A DNA stretch of 64,000 nt, from positions 2,259,031 to 2,323,030 of the forward strand of contig NZ_BDUB01000001.1 in the NCBI RefSeq assembly GCF_002218065.1, read 5' to 3'. Below, one piece after another: positions 12,289 to 24,156 of this stretch (within the stretch, counting starts at the first letter, position 1; each line of letters opens with the position of its first letter). The notes under the pieces are model-generated. The model was given only the letters and a program-made list of their open reading frames with translations, ran no database searches and was not told the DNA's origin. Both the position numbers and the translations under genes were made by a program. Source of the DNA: Nodularia sp. NIES-3585. GTDB taxonomy: Bacteria > Cyanobacteriota > Cyanobacteriia > Cyanobacteriales > Nostocaceae.

Positions 12289-13191
12289 TTAATGACGTTT
12301 TAATTTCTCTGCTTCAATTATCCGAATTGCCAGGATAGTTTCTGCTAAAACACGATGAAATACGTAATACCAACCATACCAACCATCGAAAATCCAGCCT
12401 TCGATAAACAAGCAATAGAGAAAGACCATCCCAGGAGCCAAGGTTTTTTGTCTGCGGATACGGTCAACCCAATCGAGTTCGCTAATGGGAGTTTCTAATA
12501 TTTTTTTGGCTTCCAGCACTGTATAGCGTTCTTGTGACCATAACCAACGACTAAAGGGTTTGCGGTCATCGTGGTAGAGATAACCAGAAAGCATATCTGA
12601 TTTACCAGTCAGTTGTAAAACTTGTGTATGTCCATCATCAATATAAATAGCTTTGCTTTTTTTAAATAGAACTTGACGCGGAGGAAGTATTCTGGTGTTA
12701 CGAACGGGTTTGCCAAACACACAGTAATTGAATCTGACAAAGTAGCCATCAATTTGTCCATCCACAGGTAAAGTGGCCATTTCAGAGATTAAATCATCTG
12801 TAACTATATAATCGGCATCTAGAGAAAGTACCCAAGGGGATTTCACTTGCTCTAAGCCATAGTTCCATTGTTGACCGTGGGTGTCGAATTTACGTTTAAA
12901 TACTTGGACTTGTGAATATCCGTCAAGAATTTCTAGCGTTTTATCGGTACTATAGCTATCAATAACTATAATTGTTTTTGCCCAAGTTAGATGCTCAAGT
13001 GTACGTCTAATATTGGCTTCTTCATTATAAGTAAGAATCAACGGAGTAATGTGTTCTAACCTGGATATAGTCTTTCCATCAGAATTAGACCAATTCTCTG
13101 TACTAGGTGTTGCCATAGGATCTGAGATAATTGATGTATTTTGTAATTGATTCTTGTTATTGGATAGCATACATAAGCTAGAATTTGTCAA
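12289..13191 (-). CDS. Family 2 glycosyltransferase
   Basis: 300 residues. After a variable N-terminus of about 45 residues comes a GT-A fold: LILTYNEEANIRRTLEHL, the nucleotide-sugar loop VIDSYSTDKTLEIL, and the metal-binding LDADY motif. The arrangement matches GT2 enzymes of the WaaE/KdtX type that add sugars to lipopolysaccharide or other surface glycans. The C-terminal part (WIFDGWYGWYYVFHRVL) is hydrophobic and may sit on the membrane. An earlier or later start is possible; MATPSTENW is an internal candidate. Sugar and acceptor are unknown. Confidence 0.87.
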   Translation of the reverse strand: MTNSSLCMLSNNKNQLQNTSIISDPMATPSTENWSNSDGKTISRLEHITPLILTYNEEANIRRTLEHLTWAKTIIVIDSYSTDKTLEILDGYSQVQVFKRKFDTHGQQWNYGLEQVKSPWVLSLDADYIVTDDLISEMATLPVDGQIDGYFVRFNYCVFGKPVRNTRILPPRQVLFKKSKAIYIDDGHTQVLQLTGKSDMLSGYLYHDDRKPFSRWLWSQERYTVLEAKKILETPISELDWVDRIRRQKTLAPGMVFLYCLFIEGWIFDGWYGWYYVFHRVLAETILAIRIIEAEKLKRH

Positions 13192-13676
13192 TTTTTCTGC
13201 AATCAGTCAGATGATTTCCAGCAGTTAGATGTAGTTTTAATGATCACCGTCATAGCTGGTGACTACCTACTGATGATTTTGGGACATCTTGTCAGTGCTG
13301 ATTCTCTAACTCGTATATATTGAGAACAAATATTTTCTGTAAATGGTAATTTAACTATATTCATTGCCATAAAGGCTAACAATATTAGCACAATATCAAA
13401 AATTATGTAAAAGTTTAACAAAGAAATTAGATGAATTAACCTATACTTCTGGAGATTTGAGACTATTGTTAAAGAATTGGTAGATAACTTACGCAGAATT
13501 TTGTGCTTGAGTGGTAGTGATCCTGGCGCTGTGCTTTCCTTTGGGGATCTCAGTAAAATTGCCTTTGAGAGGAGTTTTTAAAGAAGCGATCGCACAACCA
13601 CTGCCAAATGTAACGGATTGCAACGTATAATGAGAACGACAAAAGGATAAAAAATATTGGAAGGCAGTAAGTTTAA
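13192..13676. other. Upstream region of crtP
   Basis: 485 bases with no gene between divergent genes. The right half should carry the crtP-crtB promoter. One HIP1-like GCGATCGC octamer lies near 13586. No operator was recognised. Confidence 0.4.
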
Positions 13677-16032
<2,356 letters not shown>

Positions 16033-16239
16033 TCAGGTCAGTAGTCAGAATAATTCGTAATTCGTAAGTTCTGCACACCATAATAAATTCAGGAAAAGTT
16101 GAAAAATTGACGGCATTTCATTTTTATCCATTGATAAATTAAGTAGCTCTGTCTATTAATTACGAATTACGAATTATTTGCTCACTAAGACTTGACTAAC
16201 TCGAAAAAGTCTGCTAACGTTATTATCTGTAGACCACCT

Positions 16240-16331
16240 GGAGAGGTGGCTGAGTGGTCGAAAGCGACAGATTGCTAATCTGTTGTACGGCAGGTAACTC
16301 CGTACCGAGGGTTCGAATCCCTCCCTCTCCG
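16240..16331 (+). tRNA. trnS: tRNA-Ser (anticodon GCU)
   Basis: A 92-base cloverleaf: acceptor GGAGAGG pairs with CCTCTCC, discriminator G, anticodon stem ACAGA/TCTGT around loop TTGCTAA (anticodon GCT), a long variable arm (GTACGG...CCGTAC) typical of class II tRNAs, and T-arm GAGGGTTCGAATCCCTC. It reads AGC and AGU. CCA is not encoded. Confidence 0.97.
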
Positions 16332-16558
16332 TTTTCAGTTATTTAAATCTAGTCTTTACCCACGACTCAAGTTTTAGTAAGACTAGCTAAACTAATATTA
16401 AACAAACCAATAAATATTGATGTATTGGTAAAAAGCTTTACTCCTCTGGGTAGATGTTATTATTTATCCTTTAGAGCCTGTTAAGATTGGGCTAACCTAA
16501 AAACCTAGTTTGAATCTTACTTTGAGGCTCCTAAATATCTGAGGAGTGAAAGTAAACT

Positions 16559-17842
16559 ATGCCAAAAATGAATACTGCCTTAGCGTTAAGTATAGCTACC
16601 CTAGCAATGGGTTTCCTTTTGGGAGCTTGCGAAAATGCTGATAACACGAATACCACAGCCGATAGTAGTCAAGGGTTAAAAATTGGTTCTTTACTACCAG
16701 CCACTGGTGATTTAGCTGCCATTGGACAGCAAATGGCAGGATCAGTTCCTTTGCTAGTGGAAACTGTGAACGCTTGTGAAGGTGTAAATGGGCAACCAGT
16801 CACCCTCGTAGAAGTAGACGACCAAACTGACCCCAGAGCAGGTGCGGCCGGGATGACTAAATTGGCAACTCTGGATAAAGTAGCGGGTGTAGTTGGTTCC
16901 TTTGCGAGCAGCGTTTCTACTGCTGCTGTCTCAGTTGCAGTCCCTAATCAAGTGATGATGATTTCCCCTGGTAGTACCAGTCCAGTTTTTACAGAAAAAG
17001 CACAACAAGGTGACTTTAAAGGTTTTTGGGCGCGGACTGCTCCTCCTGATACCTACCAAGCATTAGCATTAGCTCAATTAGCTAATCAAAAAGGTTTCAA
17101 GCGAGTTTCCACAGTTGTGATTAATAACGACTATGGCGTTGGGTTTGAAAGAGCCTTTGTAGAAACTTTTGAAAAATTGGGTGGAACCGTAATTAATAAA
17201 GATCAGCCTGTCCGCTATGATCCTAAAGCTCAAACATTTGATACCGAAGCTGCTGCTGCTTTTGCGGGAAAACCAGATGCAGTTATAGCCGTTCTCTACG
17301 CTGAAACAGGCAGTCTCCTCCTCAAAACTGCTTACCAACAAGGTTTAACTGATGGTGTGCAAATTCTGCTCACCGATGGAGTTAAAGCACCCACTTTTCC
17401 CGACCAAGTAGGCAAAGGCGCTGATGGTAGATATCTCTTAGCTGGGGCGGTGGGTACAGTACCCGGTTCCGATGGTAAAGCATTAGCAGCTTTTAACAAG
17501 CTCTGGCAAGCGAAAAAAGGCAGTTCCCCAGGGGAATACGCTCCCCAAGCTTGGGATGCTGCGGCTTTGTTGGTACTTGCAGCACAAGCGGCGCAGGAAA
17601 ACACAGGTGTTGGTATTGCTAACAAAATCCGTGAAGTTGCTAATGAACCTGGTACAGAAGTGACTGATGTCTGCGAGGGGCTGAAATTACTGCGAGAGGG
17701 TCAAGACATTAACTATCAAGGCGCAAGCGGTAATGTTGATGTTGATGCTAACGGTGATGTTGTTGGTGTCTACGATGTTTGGACTGTAGAAGCAGATGGC
17801 AAAATTCAAGTGATTGACAAAGTTAATCCCAGTCCTGAATAG
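16559..17842 (+). CDS. ABC transporter substrate-binding lipoprotein, branched-chain amino acid type
   Basis: 427 residues. A signal peptide with lipobox FLLGAC marks a lipoprotein anchored on the outer face of the plasma membrane. The mature part is a periplasmic binding protein type 1 (LIVBP-like) fold: KIGSLLPATGDLAAIGQQM, DDQTDPRAG, VVGSFASSVS and ISPGSTSP. Such proteins bind amino acids, urea or amides. The neutral amino acid binding protein NatB of Anabaena is a candidate relative but I cannot confirm it. No permease or ATPase gene is adjacent, so it is an orphan component. A GAGGAG ribosome site lies about 12 bases before the ATG. Confidence 0.9.
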   Translation: MPKMNTALALSIATLAMGFLLGACENADNTNTTADSSQGLKIGSLLPATGDLAAIGQQMAGSVPLLVETVNACEGVNGQPVTLVEVDDQTDPRAGAAGMTKLATLDKVAGVVGSFASSVSTAAVSVAVPNQVMMISPGSTSPVFTEKAQQGDFKGFWARTAPPDTYQALALAQLANQKGFKRVSTVVINNDYGVGFERAFVETFEKLGGTVINKDQPVRYDPKAQTFDTEAAAAFAGKPDAVIAVLYAETGSLLLKTAYQQGLTDGVQILLTDGVKAPTFPDQVGKGADGRYLLAGAVGTVPGSDGKALAAFNKLWQAKKGSSPGEYAPQAWDAAALLVLAAQAAQENTGVGIANKIREVANEPGTEVTDVCEGLKLLREGQDINYQGASGNVDVDANGDVVGVYDVWTVEADGKIQVIDKVNPSPE

Positions 17843-17880
17843 AAGTTCCCCAACTATGCTACACAGCCCACAAAGGTGGG

Positions 17881-18486
17881 CTATGGCTCATTGACACTAG
17901 CTTCGAGAGTTTTTACCTGAGTTTGTAATTCGACAATTGTTTGCAGATGCGATCGCTCTAGGGAATAACCCAACCAGACAAAGCTACCACCGAACACAGT
18001 TACGACTCCAGCCAAAATACCAGTGAGCAATGTCACCTGGGAGCGCAGATGCTTCACTTCTTGAAGCTGATACTGAGGCTTGGGAGGATAATTCGGGTTT
18101 GTGTCGGGATGTTCCAGAACCAATTCTGCTTTGGCTGCTTGCGGTTGTTCTGTGCTTTTGAAAGTTACCTGACTTTGCAGCCAATTAGTAATTAATTGAG
18201 AACCATTCTTTTGAAACCAGCGCCAAGCCAAAATTCTAAATACTGGCTTGGATGTCCTGGAAATTAGTTTCAGACTTCTATTGAGAGTCCAAGAACGAAA
18301 CTTCTGGTTAATCAGGTTAGTTGAGCCTACATGATAAAGAGAATCTAATACTAGCTTGATTGTAGTTTCTTCTCTAGAAATCAAATTTTGCAGCAAGAGA
18401 AGCACATCATGTATGAGTTCTGCTTCTTTTTGCTTTTCTACCACTATATTTGCGGTGTGATCAGATGATTTATCAGGTTTATTCAT
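17881..18486 (-). CDS. Hypothetical protein with a C-terminal membrane segment
   Basis: I do not recognise this protein. Read from the internal ATG at 18486 it has 201 residues, starting MNKPDKSSDHTANIVVEK; the frame is open upstream to 18588 but that extension (MPFYIFGYGLDF) looks untranslated. The N-terminal part is helical and charged, a middle section is rich in Pro and Gln, and near the end there is one membrane segment (LTGILAGVVTVFGGSFVWLG) followed by a short heptad-like helix. It ends convergent with the binding-protein gene, and a 7-pair hairpin (17865-17882) overlaps its stop. Confidence 0.6.
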   Translation of the reverse strand: MNKPDKSSDHTANIVVEKQKEAELIHDVLLLLQNLISREETTIKLVLDSLYHVGSTNLINQKFRSWTLNRSLKLISRTSKPVFRILAWRWFQKNGSQLITNWLQSQVTFKSTEQPQAAKAELVLEHPDTNPNYPPKPQYQLQEVKHLRSQVTLLTGILAGVVTVFGGSFVWLGYSLERSHLQTIVELQTQVKTLEASVNEP

Positions 18487-18790
18487 ATATATAAATGCTA
18501 GATTTTGATTAAAGATATATTTGTTATTATACAAACTTAAATAATGACTGCAAAAATCAAGACCATATCCAAAGATATAAAATGGCATTGTTTGGCAACC
18601 TGCTGCTTTACTGTGGCAATTTAGTTGTCATAGCAGATATTTTCGATATTATTGCAGAATTTAGGCATCACGACAAGATAGCAAACTATATATTTTTAAG
18701 TGATACTCATGATGTTACCAATATAACTATTATCTCACTTGTGGAATTCGTTGAGGTTGATTAAAAATAAATTTGAAAGCTACAATAGGC

Positions 18791-18823
18791 AAAAGGCAAA
18801 AGTTAATATCACTTTTGCCTTTT
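18791..18823. terminator. Hairpin terminator downstream of the outer-membrane protein gene
   Basis: A perfect 13-base inverted repeat, AAAAGGCAAAAGT and its complement, with a 7-base loop. It is flanked by A- and T-rich runs, so it could end transcription in both directions. It lies 19 bases past the stop of the leftward gene at 18842. Confidence 0.7.
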
Positions 18824-18841
18824 ATTTTTCAGATGATCTAA

Positions 18842-19612
18842 TTAGAAGCCAGAGAAATTGTAACCAACTCCTAACAACAAACCGACATCAGTCTGGTCAA
18901 AAAATCCCGCATTCACCGAAGCTGTAGCTGTGAATTGAGGATTGAGAGGAAAATCTATACCACCAGTTACTAACAAGGCAGTGCTGGAGTCACTACCAGT
19001 TTTAATAGCTGCACCTACTCCCACATAAGGCGCGATCGCTAGGGGTTCTTCAAATGGGTCTGCCTGCTGTATGCTGAAATCGTAAGTAATGGGAAGCAGG
19101 ATTGTGGTGTTGTTGCCAAACACGGCTGAAGGTCTTGCGGATATGCTATTTGTCAGTCCCACTTTACTGATGACTGCAAAATTGCCATCACCTAAAGAGG
19201 AGTCACCACCACCTATACCAATGTTACCAGCCACACCGATATAGCTTCTACCGCCACGAGTCGGTCTACCAAAATCGATATCCGCTTGTGCTACCTGAGT
19301 AGGAGAAAGTTCAGCAGTCGGTTTTGATTCCGGAATTAGGGCTGCTGATGAAGTTACTGCTGTTCCTGGTACAGGAGTGAGTGTTCGATTAGCCACTTCC
19401 TGGGTTTTAGGGCTGGGAAATTGCTGTAAATTAATAGCATCGGCAGATGTTGCATTTACAGAAGATTCAGGTAGCATTTGAGTATCTACTGTTTGGGCAA
19501 CAGCAGACAGACCAGTACTTAAGACTGCTAAGGCAGCTAAACTGGGCAAGTAAAACAAACCTTTGCGTTCGCGTTGCGTATCAGAGACAAGAAAAATCCT
19601 ATTCACATTCAC
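18842..19612 (-). CDS. Secreted, probable outer-membrane beta-barrel protein
   Basis: 256 residues with a Sec-type signal peptide (hydrophobic core YLPSLAALAVLSTGLSAVAQ). After a Ser/Thr/Pro-rich linker of about 80 residues, the last ~150 residues alternate polar and hydrophobic positions with many glycines (YIGVAGNIGIGGG, APYVGVGAAIK, LLLGVGYNFSGF) and end in phenylalanine, as outer-membrane barrels do. The size fits an 8-stranded barrel. The function is unknown. An AAGGAG ribosome site precedes the ATG. Confidence 0.7.
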   Translation of the reverse strand: MNVNRIFLVSDTQRERKGLFYLPSLAALAVLSTGLSAVAQTVDTQMLPESSVNATSADAINLQQFPSPKTQEVANRTLTPVPGTAVTSSAALIPESKPTAELSPTQVAQADIDFGRPTRGGRSYIGVAGNIGIGGGDSSLGDGNFAVISKVGLTNSISARPSAVFGNNTTILLPITYDFSIQQADPFEEPLAIAPYVGVGAAIKTGSDSSTALLVTGGIDFPLNPQFTATASVNAGFFDQTDVGLLLGVGYNFSGF

Positions 19613-19914
19613 TCCTTACTAAATATTGCCAAAATCAGCATTTTGTGCTGATGATTGCATCAAATTGGGCGATATTCAAACTGTAACATTAGCAAATCAG
19701 TTATCACATCCCTAAGTAGACATAAGTCTTGTTAAAATTACTGGGTTCTGGGTAGTAAAAATAAGAATAGAACAAGCGATGGCGCAAAACGCCCGCCGGC
19801 GGCGATCGCACTAGATAATTGCACGGAGTCTGGTGGTGGCTTGCAGATTTCTGGTTGAAACTATTGTGTAGCATCAGTTTCAGAATGCCCAACAATATTG
19901 AAATCGGATTTATC
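19613..19914. other. Intergenic stretch with GC-rich dispersed repeat
   Basis: About 300 bases. Around 19780-19810 is a GC-rich block (GCCCGCCGGCGGCGATCGC) of the HIP1-containing repeat type. The reverse strand has a 63-codon frame with no ribosome site; I do not call it. Confidence 0.4.
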
Positions 19915-20035
19915 TATCTTTAGGAGGAATTAAAGTAGTGGTGATTAATACTAAATAAATAGCTATTCCGATCACCTGACGAACTTTAACTGTAAATCTC
20001 CCCTCTGCTATTTTTGAGCAGGGGGAGATTTTTTT
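19915..20035 (+). ncRNA. Candidate small RNA or leader transcript ending in a strong terminator
   Basis: On the forward strand an AGGAGGAATT ribosome-like site at about 19922 is followed by a possible six-codon frame (GTGATTAATACTAAATAA) and then, 40 bases later, by a strong terminator. No rightward gene lies on either side, so the terminator has no known client. A short independent transcript is the simplest reading. No -10 element was firmly identified. Confidence 0.35.
19994..20035 (+). terminator. Strong Rho-independent terminator
   Basis: Stem AAATCTCCCCTCTGCT with its near-perfect complement, a short loop, then TTTTTT on the forward strand. On the reverse strand it lies just beyond the HEAT-repeat gene and may also serve it, though there the U-run is poor. 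Confidence 0.75.
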
Positions 20036-20042
20036 GAAAACA

Positions 20043-21365
20043 CTACCATTCCGCCAGAGCGATCGCTACTCCTTGTTGGAAATCTGGTGTGAGTGTGGAA
20101 TTATTGGCTAATTGCTGTAATTGTTGATATGCGGCTTCTTTGTCCAGCTTTTTCAGTGCCGCGATCGCATTTAATTTGACCATTTGATTGCCATCTGCTA
20201 GCAACAAAATCAATGGTTGAACAGCCTGGTTATTTCCTAACTGCCCCAACCCCAAAGCGATCGCACTTTTAATCCTAGCCCCAAAAGGATTTGCCACTGT
20301 GACCAGATGCTGTGACTGCAAAACAGCTAATAAAATTTCGGCGGCTGGTGTGATTAACTGCGGCTTTTGCACTTGCCCCAAAACTGTGATAATTTCCTGC
20401 CAGAGTGTTTCTGATCTGGTTTGATCAAGTGCTTGTTGCAGATACGCCAAACCGGATAAAGTCTCTACCCAGACTAAAGCGCGGATAATTTCTAATTGCA
20501 GTTTGAGTGGTGTATTGGCTGAAATTAACACCTGAAATAAATGCTGGGCTGCCGCATCAGTACCCATTCGAGAAAGAGCGATCGCAGCTGCACAACAAAC
20601 CTCAAGATTAAAATCGGATAATCTTGGTTGCAATTTTGCGACTAAATCTAATTCTGTACATAAATCAGGGCGAAAACCTAAACCCTGCACTGCTGCACGT
20701 CTGACAGGGGCGGCAACGTCATCCAATGCCTTTAATAGCACTGGTGGTACACTTTGGTGATGAAAGCTGCTGAGGGCTTCTAGAGTGGCGCTGCGGACTG
20801 CCGCTTGTGAATCTTGAACAACACTCAATAAAGGTGTAATCGTCTCCTGAGTGCGAATATAAGCAAGCGATCGCACTGCTAAAAGCCTTGTCTCTTCCTC
20901 AGCCAGAAGTTGAGTTAGTGCAGTAATCGCCAAAGTTCCCATTTGCCCTAAAGATGATGCCGCCATAGCCTTGAGTTCTTGATTGTCGCTAGTTTTTAGC
21001 AAATCCACTAAAGAGACTATGGCATCTGGGTGTTGAAACTCCCCCAAAGTGCGAACTGCATACCAACGTAAATCTTCTTCCGCATCTTCATCTGAGAGAA
21101 GATCAATCAACGGGGGGATAGCAATGTTTCCCAGTTGTCGCAACACTTTAGCAATATCCCAACGTTGCTGAAAATCTCCCATTTCTAAAATTGAGAGTGC
21201 TAATTTCAGCACCCACTGCCGATTTTGATCTAATTCTGGGTGGGTAGAATCTAGTTTCAGCATCAATTGTTGTAAATATTGAGTTAGCAAAGACCAATCT
21301 GCTGCATCGGATGCGGCTTTTGCTTGGACTAAAAGCTGGTTGATATGATTCACCATGCCTTGCAA
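20043..21365 (-). CDS. HEAT-repeat (PBS-lyase-like repeat) protein
   Basis: 440 residues made almost entirely of about ten HEAT-like helical hairpins of ~30 residues, with the repeating pattern DLRWYAVRTLGEFQHPDAI, LKAMAASSLGQMG and AVRRAAVQGLG. Such repeats occur in the CpcE/F-type bilin lyases but also in many unrelated scaffold proteins. The lone alpha-solenoid without a catalytic domain suggests a protein-binding role; a bilin-lyase function cannot be claimed. The start is at 21365, with a second ATG three codons on. It lies 18 bases downstream of the Rieske gene, so they are probably co-transcribed. Confidence 0.8.
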   Translation of the reverse strand: MQGMVNHINQLLVQAKAASDAADWSLLTQYLQQLMLKLDSTHPELDQNRQWVLKLALSILEMGDFQQRWDIAKVLRQLGNIAIPPLIDLLSDEDAEEDLRWYAVRTLGEFQHPDAIVSLVDLLKTSDNQELKAMAASSLGQMGTLAITALTQLLAEEETRLLAVRSLAYIRTQETITPLLSVVQDSQAAVRSATLEALSSFHHQSVPPVLLKALDDVAAPVRRAAVQGLGFRPDLCTELDLVAKLQPRLSDFNLEVCCAAAIALSRMGTDAAAQHLFQVLISANTPLKLQLEIIRALVWVETLSGLAYLQQALDQTRSETLWQEIITVLGQVQKPQLITPAAEILLAVLQSQHLVTVANPFGARIKSAIALGLGQLGNNQAVQPLILLLADGNQMVKLNAIAALKKLDKEAAYQQLQQLANNSTLTPDFQQGVAIALAEW

Positions 21366-21382
21366 ATAGGGAGTGGGGAGGA

Positions 21383-21793
21383 CTAATTTTGTTTAACTAA
21401 AACAGAATTATTCTCAATTTTGGCAGTGTAAGTTTTGAGTGGTTTTGTAGCCGGGCCTCTTTGCACCTGACCATCACTGCCATATTCTGCACCATGACAA
21501 GGACATTTAAATTTATTGCCTTCAGTGTTCCATGTCACGGTGCAACCTGAGTGAGTACAAGTAGGGTTAACAGCAATGAGATTTTCGCTTTTCGATGTAC
21601 CGACTACTAAAACATTGACAGATGGCAAGTTTTTGAATGAGAATTGACCATCTTTATCTAACTCTGCCACAGTACCCACAGTCTGCCAATCGTCAGATGT
21701 AATTGTTTGGTCAGAACAAGCCGCGATCGCTACTGGTAAGCTACTAATTATTGCACCCAAACCTACCCAATTAATGAAATCACGACGTTTCAT
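21383..21793 (-). CDS. Small Rieske [2Fe-2S] protein, PetC3-like
   Basis: 136 residues. The N-terminus KRRDFINWVGLGAII is a twin-arginine export signal, continuing into PVAIAAC, which could be a lipobox. The Rieske motifs are complete: CTHSGC and CPCHGAEY supply the two cysteines and two histidines. It is shorter than PetC of the cytochrome b6f complex (~180 residues) and lacks the usual CTHLGC variant, which fits PetC3-type or arsenite-oxidase-type small Rieske proteins of the plasma membrane or periplasm. The gene lies between ndhD and the HEAT-repeat gene on the same strand. Confidence 0.88.
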   Translation of the reverse strand: MKRRDFINWVGLGAIISSLPVAIAACSDQTITSDDWQTVGTVAELDKDGQFSFKNLPSVNVLVVGTSKSENLIAVNPTCTHSGCTVTWNTEGNKFKCPCHGAEYGSDGQVQRGPATKPLKTYTAKIENNSVLVKQN

Positions 21794-21849
21794 ACTTCTG
21801 GAAATTCTCTGTAATACTTATTGACCATTATCCTAACAGGTCAACAAAG

Positions 21850-23538
21850 TTACTTGATAACTCCCAGAACGGGCGCTACTTCCGGTGTGGCAATTGTAGG
21901 AACTAACAAACCTTGAGCATAGACGTGGGGATTGGTTTGGGAGATAGTCATTAGAGATTGGCGCACCTGAGCATTTACCGCCACAGTTTTGACATCATAA
22001 ATTTGCATAGCCAGCTTGGGGTAAAACCCAATACCGATAATCAGCACTAAAAAACAGGCAGCAATAAATATCTCACGCGGTTTGGCATCGCTATAAATGG
22101 TTTCATCAGGTAGCAGACAGTCAGTACCAAAACAAGCTGTTCCCTCATCCTCCTGATTCTCCAAAGCTGCATTATTAACGTCACACATCAGGGCTGCACT
22201 ACTGCCGTAAAAGACCTTTCGCAGCAGGTTGAGCAGATAAATTGGTGTGAGGATAACTCCCACTGCGGCCAGAAAGACAGTCACAATGCAGAAGGCTGAA
22301 CTATAGACATCGCTGGTAGTTATGCCCACAAAAACTGCAAGTTCGCCCACAAAGCCACTCATACCAGGAAGAGCCAGGGAAGCCATGGCGCTGATTGTAA
22401 ATAATGCAAATACTTTCGGCATCACCTGACCAATACCGCCCAGATCATCCATGATCATCGTGCGAGTGCGATCGTAAGTCACACCTGCCAAGAAGAACAA
22501 CACCGAAGCAATTAAACCGTGAGAAATCATCTGCAACATTGCGCCGCTAATGCCCAAATCGGTGAAGGACGCAATACCCAGGAGGACAAATCCCATGTGA
22601 GAAATCGACGAATAAGCCAGCCGACGCTTCATATTCCCTTGGGCGAAGGAGTTCAACGCACCATAGATAATGTTGACAACTCCCAGAATCGCTAGAACTG
22701 GTGCAAAGTAAATATGTGCATCAGAAAGAATTTCTAAATTCAGGCGTATTAATCCGTATCCGCCCATCTTTAGCAATACACCTGCAAGAATCATCGATAC
22801 TGGAGAAGAAGCCTCCCCGTGAGCATCTGGCAACCAAGTATGCATGGGGAACACAGCTAATTTGACCCCAAAGGCAATCAGCAATCCTGCATATAGCAGC
22901 AGTTCTAAATTCAGTGGGTAATCCTTCAGTCCTAAATCAACTAAATCAAAACTGACATTACCTCCACCGTAAAGTCCCATTGCCAATGCTGCTACCAGAA
23001 TAAATATAGAAGCCGCAGCCGTATAGATCAAAAACTTGGTAGCGGCGTAACGACGCTTCTGCCCGCCCCAAATGCAGATAAGTAGGTAGACAGGAATTAG
23101 TTCTACTTCCCACATAATGAAAAAAAGCAGCAAGTCCTTGGCGACAAATACGCCTACCTGTGCCGAGTACAGCACTAGCATCAGGAAATAGAACAGCCGG
23201 GGTCGGCGGTCAACTTGCCAAGCTGAAAAAATCGCCAGTGTTGTCACCAGTCCGGCTAAAAGTACAAAGGGAACTGATAACCCATCTACAGCGACTGCCC
23301 AATTCAGACCTAGTTGAGGCATCCAGCTATAATTTTCTTCTAGTTGAAAAGTAGCGTTGCTGGCATCGTAATGGTGCCAAAAGGCGTAACACATCAAGAT
23401 TAAGTCTACAACTCCCACGCCCAGGGCATACCATCGTACCAACTTGCCGTCTTTATCGGGTAGCACCGGGATAACCAGAGCAGCAATGAATGGTAGCAGG
23501 ACAATCGCGGTTAGCCAGGGAAATTGATCTGCCATCAT
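21850..23538 (-). CDS. ndhD: NAD(P)H-quinone oxidoreductase subunit 4 (NdhD)
   Basis: 562 residues with about 14 membrane helices. It is an antiporter-like subunit of the thylakoid NDH-1 complex; key charged residues are in [13 protein letters not shown] (Glu of helix 5), the Lys of [18 protein letters not shown], and the broken-helix Lys of [13 protein letters not shown]. The hydrophilic loop [19 protein letters not shown] near residue 450 is typical of Nostoc NdhD. NdhD1/D2 forms serve respiration and cyclic electron flow, whereas D3/D4 serve CO2 uptake; this one looks like D1/D2. NdhF is not adjacent, as is usual for ndhD genes outside the CO2 uptake operons. Confidence 0.95.
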   Translation of the reverse strand: MMADQFPWLTAIVLLPFIAALVIPVLPDKDGKLVRWYALGVGVVDLILMCYAFWHHYDASNATFQLEENYSWMPQLGLNWAVAVDGLSVPFVLLAGLVTTLAIFSAWQVDRRPRLFYFLMLVLYSAQVGVFVAKDLLLFFIMWEVELIPVYLLICIWGGQKRRYAATKFLIYTAAASIFILVAALAMGLYGGGNVSFDLVDLGLKDYPLNLELLLYAGLLIAFGVKLAVFPMHTWLPDAHGEASSPVSMILAGVLLKMGGYGLIRLNLEILSDAHIYFAPVLAILGVVNIIYGALNSFAQGNMKRRLAYSSISHMGFVLLGIASFTDLGISGAMLQMISHGLIASVLFFLAGVTYDRTRTMIMDDLGGIGQVMPKVFALFTISAMASLALPGMSGFVGELAVFVGITTSDVYSSAFCIVTVFLAAVGVILTPIYLLNLLRKVFYGSSAALMCDVNNAALENQEDEGTACFGTDCLLPDETIYSDAKPREIFIAACFLVLIIGIGFYPKLAMQIYDVKTVAVNAQVRQSLMTISQTNPHVYAQGLLVPTIATPEVAPVLGVIK

Positions 23539-24156
23539 ATTACTAAGAAATAATACCTATTTATAGATAATGTCATATTATTCAACTTTTTAATAATTTT
23601 TTAATATGTATTGACGTGATAAAAATCGAAAAAATTAATGATTAACATAGATAAACGCTGATAAAACCGACTTATGCTCAAGACTGGTTGTCAAGTATAT
23701 GAATGAAGGCGGGGTGTATCAACGTTTATTTTTTCAAGAAAAAAGACTTTAATGCAGAAATTGCATCAAACTCATACGTTTTATACAAGTTATTTAAAAA
23801 ACCGTAACAATTTATACGATTTTAACTATAATCTCACCTTAACCTGATGAGTATCGAAATCTTACATAAACAGCAACGAAACCTGCTTGACAAATTCCTA
23901 AATGCAAAAGATTACAACCGTTTCCCAACTAACTACAATTTGAGTTCACTCGATAAACTTGTGCATCTTGTCTGTGATTAAGTAGCAGATGAGTCACTAG
24001 GTCAGGCTCTGGAGTACGAGAAATTAGCCACAAACAAATATACGTGTTAAATCACTCAACTTCGTAGACCCAGCAATTAAAAGACTAAGGGTTAATTGAT
24101 ATTGGGCAACTAGCGTCTAAAGTTTTCGCTGGATTAGCAGCAATGAGAGTCAGTTT
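23539..24156. other. ndhD-nirA divergent region
   Basis: 618 bases without a gene. The left part should carry the ndhD promoter. A consensus NtcA box lies at 23804 (separate entry), leaving a 5' leader of about 300 bases before the nirA ATG; no riboswitch or leader peptide was recognised in it. Confidence 0.5.
23804..23845 (+). promoter_or_regulatory. NtcA-activated promoter of the nirA operon
   Basis: GTA at 23804-23806, eight bases, then TAC at 23815-23817 form the exact GTAN8TAC palindrome of NtcA. After 22 bases comes TAACCT (23840-23845), which fits the TAN3T -10 element at the class II NtcA spacing. A TATAAT at 23827 is too close to be used with this box but could support a second start. 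NtcA senses 2-oxoglutarate and turns on nitrate genes when ammonium is scarce. Confidence 0.7.

Noticed and set aside
17865-17882. Seven-pair hairpin AGCCCAC/GTGGGCT between convergent genes
   Set aside because: It has no U-run and overlaps a stop codon, so it was not called as a terminator.
18582-18764. 60-codon forward open frame between the hypothetical protein and barrel genes
   Set aside because: AT-rich sequence, no ribosome site, and it overlaps the upstream region of the leftward gene.
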